Shown one piece after another: positions 61,024 to 64,000 of a DNA stretch of 64,000 bases (position 1 is its first letter; every line of letters begins with the position of its first letter). The notes beneath the pieces are model-generated. The model searched no databases. It was given only the letters and a program-made list of their open reading frames with translations, and was not told the origin of the DNA. The position numbers were made by a program, and so were the translations under genes. Source of the stretch: Tidjanibacter sp. (GTDB lineage: Bacteria; Bacteroidota; Bacteroidia; Bacteroidales; Rikenellaceae); NCBI GenBank assembly GCA_017503805.1, contig JAFVSJ010000017.1, forward strand, positions 62,001-126,000, in the 5' to 3' direction.

Positions 61024-61626
61024 CTAATAGAGCATCTTGGTGATTTTCTCTTTCATATACTCGGCCAGCAGAGCGCTGAAGTCCTCCTCGGTGAAGCTGA
61101 TGTAGTAGCCACCATCTTTGGGAGCAACCTTGAAACCGCTCTTAACCTTCTCCGAGTATCCGACCTCGATACCCTCTGCGAGAAGCGCTTTGGCTGCGCC
61201 CTCTGCCTCGGCATCGAATTTGGCCTTCATCTCTGCGGGGAGGATAGCCTCGAGAGCCACACCCTCGCCATTCCAACCGCGAGCTACGCCAAGCAACATC
61301 TCCTTGACGAAATCCACATCGAGCAACGCTGCGTGAACAGCGGGTGCGGCGGTTTTGGCCACAACGAGGTTGGTGATATTCTCCTTCAGAGCAGCCACAA
61401 CCTGACGGGTTGCGAGTGTCATCTCGGTCTCGTTGTTTTTCTTGAGTTCGGCGGCTTTCTGCTCGGCGGCTTTCACAATCTCGGCAGCCTTCTGCTCGGC
61501 CTCGGCCACGATGGCGGCAGCCTTCTGCTCGGCTTCGGTTACCATACGCTCGGCCTCCTCACGGCCCTTCGAGAGTCCCTCTACGTAGAGTTTCTCGGTC
61601 AGCTCCTGCAATTTTTTGTTTTCCAT
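61024..61626 (-). CDS. ntpE: V-type ATP synthase subunit E (peripheral stalk)
   Basis: 200 aa. The N-terminal half is a long helix with repeated AEQKAA blocks (about 35-70, three in a row about 11 residues apart), the right-handed coiled coil of peripheral stalks. The C-terminal domain (about 100-200) ends VLYMKEKITKMLY-like and binds the A/B ring. It begins the ATPase gene set, 58 bp after the DUF4301 gene. No separate subunit F or G/H gene is found in the operon. Confidence 0.92.
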   Translation of the reverse strand: MENKKLQELTEKLYVEGLSKGREEAERMVTEAEQKAAAIVAEAEQKAAEIVKAAEQKAAELKKNNETEMTLATRQVVAALKENITNLVVAKTAAPAVHAALLDVDFVKEMLLGVARGWNGEGVALEAILPAEMKAKFDAEAEGAAKALLAEGIEVGYSEKVKSGFKVAPKDGGYYISFTEEDFSALLAEYMKEKITKMLY

Positions 61627-61684
61627 TGTTTTGCTTTTACTCTGTTTTTATATTTGAATATGTTTTGATATTACTTTCATCTTC

Positions 61685-63139
61685 CTATTGGTGCTCCCTG
61701 CGCAGCAGGTCTGTCACAACCTTCACGGGCGAGAAGGTCGAGATGGGGACCTCCACAAAGAGGGTATTCCACGACGACATAGCACCATTCCACAATCCGG
61801 GCAACTCCTGCGCCAAGAGTGTACGGCCACTCTTCGACTTGCTCGAGATGAAACCGGTCGCAGGGTCTGTAAAGAGGCGGAAGTCATATTTCTCACCCTT
61901 GTAGTTGCGCGTACCACAGACGAGGTCTACGGGGTTGAAGTGGGTAGCCTCCGACATCAGACACTTCTGTTCGGGTGCTATCTGCGACGACTCGGCAATC
62001 TGGAGTGCCACACTGCCATCTGCTCCCTCGGCCCAGAAGGGGCCACCACCGGGCTCACCCTCGTTGCGCACCATACCGCACACCCTCAAGGGGCGGTCAA
62101 GCACCTTACGGAGCGCCTCTTTGAGTGCATCACCCTCAAGTGTCTTAACGCTCTCGGGAAGCACCACGCAAAGTTCCTCCTCAACAAACCTCTTCACCTC
62201 TGCAAGGTCGGCCTCGTTCCTGTCGAGTTGTTCCATATAGCCGAACACCTTTGCCTGAATATTTACGAGCAGGCCTGCCAACACCTCCTTGTATTTGATG
62301 GTGTCGGCCTTGAGATGGTCGGGGGCCACGTTGTCGATAGTTTTGATAAAGATGAGGTCGGCATCTATATCGTTGAGATTCTCAATCAGAGCGCCGTGAC
62401 CTGCAGGACGGAAGAGCAGGCTGCCATCTGCCTCACGGAAGGGGGTGCAATCCTCATTGACAGCGATGGTGTCGGTACTACTTTTCTGCACCGACATAGA
62501 GATATTATACTTCACCTCGTAGCGATTCTCATAACGCTCCCTGACACTCTCGAAGAGCGAGCTGAAGCCCTCCACGTGTTCGGGCGAAACGGTGAAATGG
62601 ATATTGACCTCACCCTTGCTCGAAGCATACATTGCACCCTCGGCCAGATGCTCCTCAAAAGGAGTGCGGGGGCCGGTCAGGTAATTGTGGAAAAGAAGAA
62701 GGCCCTTGGGTTTGGAACCATACTCGAGTCCCTCGCCTACAATGGCCTTCACAACCTCCACGATGGGGGCATCGGGTGCGACAGTCTCGCGGAGTTTCTC
62801 TGCGAATGCGAAACGGTCGATATTCTCTGCCAACTTCTCTACCACGGGATTCATCTGCTGGCTCTCAACGAAAGCGAAGAGATCCTTGAACATTCGGGTG
62901 GCAGCGCCGCTGGCGGGGACAAATTTTTCTATTTTGAGTTTACCTTGAGCCTCGCGGTAATCGGCACGCAGGGCTGCTGCCATCTGGTCATCTACGGCGA
63001 GGATGCCGTCGCCTACTCGGGCGGAACGGATGATTTTCAGGAAGGGGAATCCGTTGCGGAAGTTCTCCACTTGTTTCTCTACGGTCTCGAGTAGAAGTCC
63101 GTGTTTTTCGATCTGTGCAAGGTCTTTTTCGGTAAACAT
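61685..63139 (-). CDS. DUF4301 family protein
   Basis: 484 aa, no signal peptide. N-terminus FTEKDLAQIEKHGLLLETVEKQ and FRNGFPFLKIIRSARVGDGI fit DUF4301. VPASGAATRMFKDLF is nucleotide-sugar-transferase-like, and FRPAGHGALIENLNDIDADLIFIKTIDNV in the centre resembles a sugar-phosphate nucleotidyltransferase core. Function is unproven. It precedes the V-ATPase genes on the same strand but may be an independent unit. It is divergent from murB. Confidence 0.9.
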   Translation of the reverse strand: MFTEKDLAQIEKHGLLLETVEKQVENFRNGFPFLKIIRSARVGDGILAVDDQMAAALRADYREAQGKLKIEKFVPASGAATRMFKDLFAFVESQQMNPVVEKLAENIDRFAFAEKLRETVAPDAPIVEVVKAIVGEGLEYGSKPKGLLLFHNYLTGPRTPFEEHLAEGAMYASSKGEVNIHFTVSPEHVEGFSSLFESVRERYENRYEVKYNISMSVQKSSTDTIAVNEDCTPFREADGSLLFRPAGHGALIENLNDIDADLIFIKTIDNVAPDHLKADTIKYKEVLAGLLVNIQAKVFGYMEQLDRNEADLAEVKRFVEEELCVVLPESVKTLEGDALKEALRKVLDRPLRVCGMVRNEGEPGGGPFWAEGADGSVALQIAESSQIAPEQKCLMSEATHFNPVDLVCGTRNYKGEKYDFRLFTDPATGFISSKSKSGRTLLAQELPGLWNGAMSSWNTLFVEVPISTFSPVKVVTDLLRREHQ

Positions 63140-63321
63140 AGTGCGGTGATTTAGGATAGTTAAGGAGTAGTCTGTTTAGTCTGTTTTAATTTTATAAAAA
63201 TTAATCCGCCAAAGTTAATAGCATTAATCCGATTTTCAAAGTCTGCTGCCATCTTTTTACTTCATTTTTGTACTCCCCGCAAATAATTGGCACACACAGC
63301 TACAAATCAACGAAAAATAAC

Positions 63322-63329
63322 TAACTTTG
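63322..63329 (+). promoter_or_regulatory. -7 element immediately before murB
   Basis: TAACTTTG ends only 9 bp before the ATG, so the transcript would have a leader of a few bases or none. No -33 at normal spacing is seen. Confidence 0.4.
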
Positions 63330-63338
63330 TGGTTCGAT

Positions 63339-64000
63339 ATGATTAGACTGAGCAATAACATAGACCTCACGCATCTGGCATCCTTTGCCACTCCGGCCAA
63401 GGCCGACCGACTCATCGAGTGGGATTCGGCCGAAGAGTTGGCCAACTACCTCCGAGGCGAAGGCGGCAACTTTCTGCGCAACGGTGAGCAGTGGGCCATC
63501 CTCGGCGAAGGGTGCAACACGCTCTTCACCAAAGATTTCCGTGGCACCATCATTCGATGCGTAGCCAAGGGTATGGAGACTATTGAGGGCTCCGACAACC
63601 TCCACACTCTTCTCCGCGTAGCTGCAGGTGAGGTGTGGGACAATGTGGTCGAAGAGTGTTGCAGGCGTAGCCTTTGGGGAGCAGAGAATCTCTCGGCCAT
63701 ACCGAGCAGTGTAGGCTCGTCGGCAGTGCAAAACATCGGCGCTTACGGCACCGAGGCCAAAGATATAATCGAGCGAGTGGAGTATCTCGACCTTGAGGAT
63801 TTTGAGTTAAAGTGTATCGACTGCAAGGAGTGCCAATTCGGCTACCGCGACAGCATCTTCAAACACGCCCTCGCAGGTAAGGCCATCATCACAGCCGTAG
63901 TCTACCGATTGAGTTCCACCCCGGCACCCAAGCTCGACTACGGCACACTCCGTCCCGAGGTGGAAAAGTGCGGTGCAGAGCTTACCCCTATGGTCATACG
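63339..64000 (+). CDS. murB: UDP-N-acetylenolpyruvoylglucosamine reductase, N-terminal part (cut by window edge)
   Basis: About 220 residues visible from the ATG at 63339. The FAD domain shows LGEGCNTLFTKDF (Gly-x-Gly-Ser-Asn type motif with Cys for Ser) and the IPSSVGSSAVQNIGAYGTE segment. The substrate domain begins with FGYRDSIFKH, the type I MurB loop whose Ser is the proton donor. It reduces enolpyruvyl-UDP-GlcNAc to UDP-MurNAc in cell wall synthesis, using NADPH. The C-terminal part with the catalytic Glu lies beyond the window. Confidence 0.95.
   Translation, partial: MIRLSNNIDLTHLASFATPAKADRLIEWDSAEELANYLRGEGGNFLRNGEQWAILGEGCNTLFTKDFRGTIIRCVAKGMETIEGSDNLHTLLRVAAGEVWDNVVEECCRRSLWGAENLSAIPSSVGSSAVQNIGAYGTEAKDIIERVEYLDLEDFELKCIDCKECQFGYRDSIFKHALAGKAIITAVVYRLSSTPAPKLDYGTLRPEVEKCGAELTPMVI

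Overview
The window reads as a chromosomal segment of a Bacteroidales bacterium. A Rikenellaceae/Alistipes-like host is my inference from gene content, not a proven assignment. Signs of the phylum are a SusC-type TonB receptor with its FecI/FecR pair, DUF6562 fimbrillin-like lipoproteins, the S46 peptidase, DUF4301, the DUF2764-containing V-type ATPase operon, and repeated Bacteroidetes-type promoters (TTTG, about 19 bp, TAnnTTTG).

Layout. 1-2682 (minus): 5' part of a SusC receptor gene preceded by its anti-sigma and ECF sigma genes. 2791-3348: three tandem copies of a ~145-bp repeat ending in nested inverted repeats, next to a tRNA-Pro(CGG). 3517-4547 (plus): Fur/PerR regulator and a rubrerythrin. 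4751-10545 (minus): run of MBL hydrolase, trmD, lpxB, FAH-family hydrolase, maf and a DPP11-like S46 peptidase. 10670-15571 (plus): RNA methyltransferase, degenerate M23-like protein, cytidine deaminase, pseudouridine synthase, then a small lipoprotein with a radical SAM/SPASM maturase. 15644-20957 (minus): glycosyltransferase, lipid A-type acyltransferase, DUF389 membrane protein, rsmI, and an acidic conserved protein. 21069-24416 (plus): ychF, gltX, and a second lipoprotein of the radical-SAM-associated type. 24493-27096 (minus): clpB. 27406-40971: surface-protein locus with DUF6562 lipoproteins, three carrying large beta-helix extensions, plus an OmpA/OmpA/DUF3575 outer-membrane protein. 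41241-47893 (plus): OPT peptide transporter, pepT, DUF4923, a C1B cysteine peptidase and serine dehydratase. 47961-48857 (minus): two-domain lipoprotein. 49093-53862 (plus): lysS, tpiA, htpG. 53971-63139 (minus): V-type ATPase operon preceded by a DUF4301 gene. 63339-64000 (plus): start of murB.

How the genes fit together. DPP11-like peptidase, OPT transporter, PepT, C1B peptidase and serine dehydratase suggest peptide and amino-acid fermentation. The V-ATPase c-subunit carries Na+-site-like residues, so it may couple to sodium. The surface locus probably makes fimbria-like or adhesin structures.

Most interesting signals: (1) one 30-bp ECF-like promoter with identical internal spacing in front of three scattered lipoprotein genes, two of them of the rSAM/lipoprotein type, so the maturase system may be a regulated envelope system with a distant second substrate; (2) sigma-54 promoters in front of cdd, clpB and htpG, with paired GACA-N3-TGTC repeats upstream of clpB; (3) a modular DUF6562 cluster with a conserved Arg processing-site-like motif and a copied 3' hairpin.
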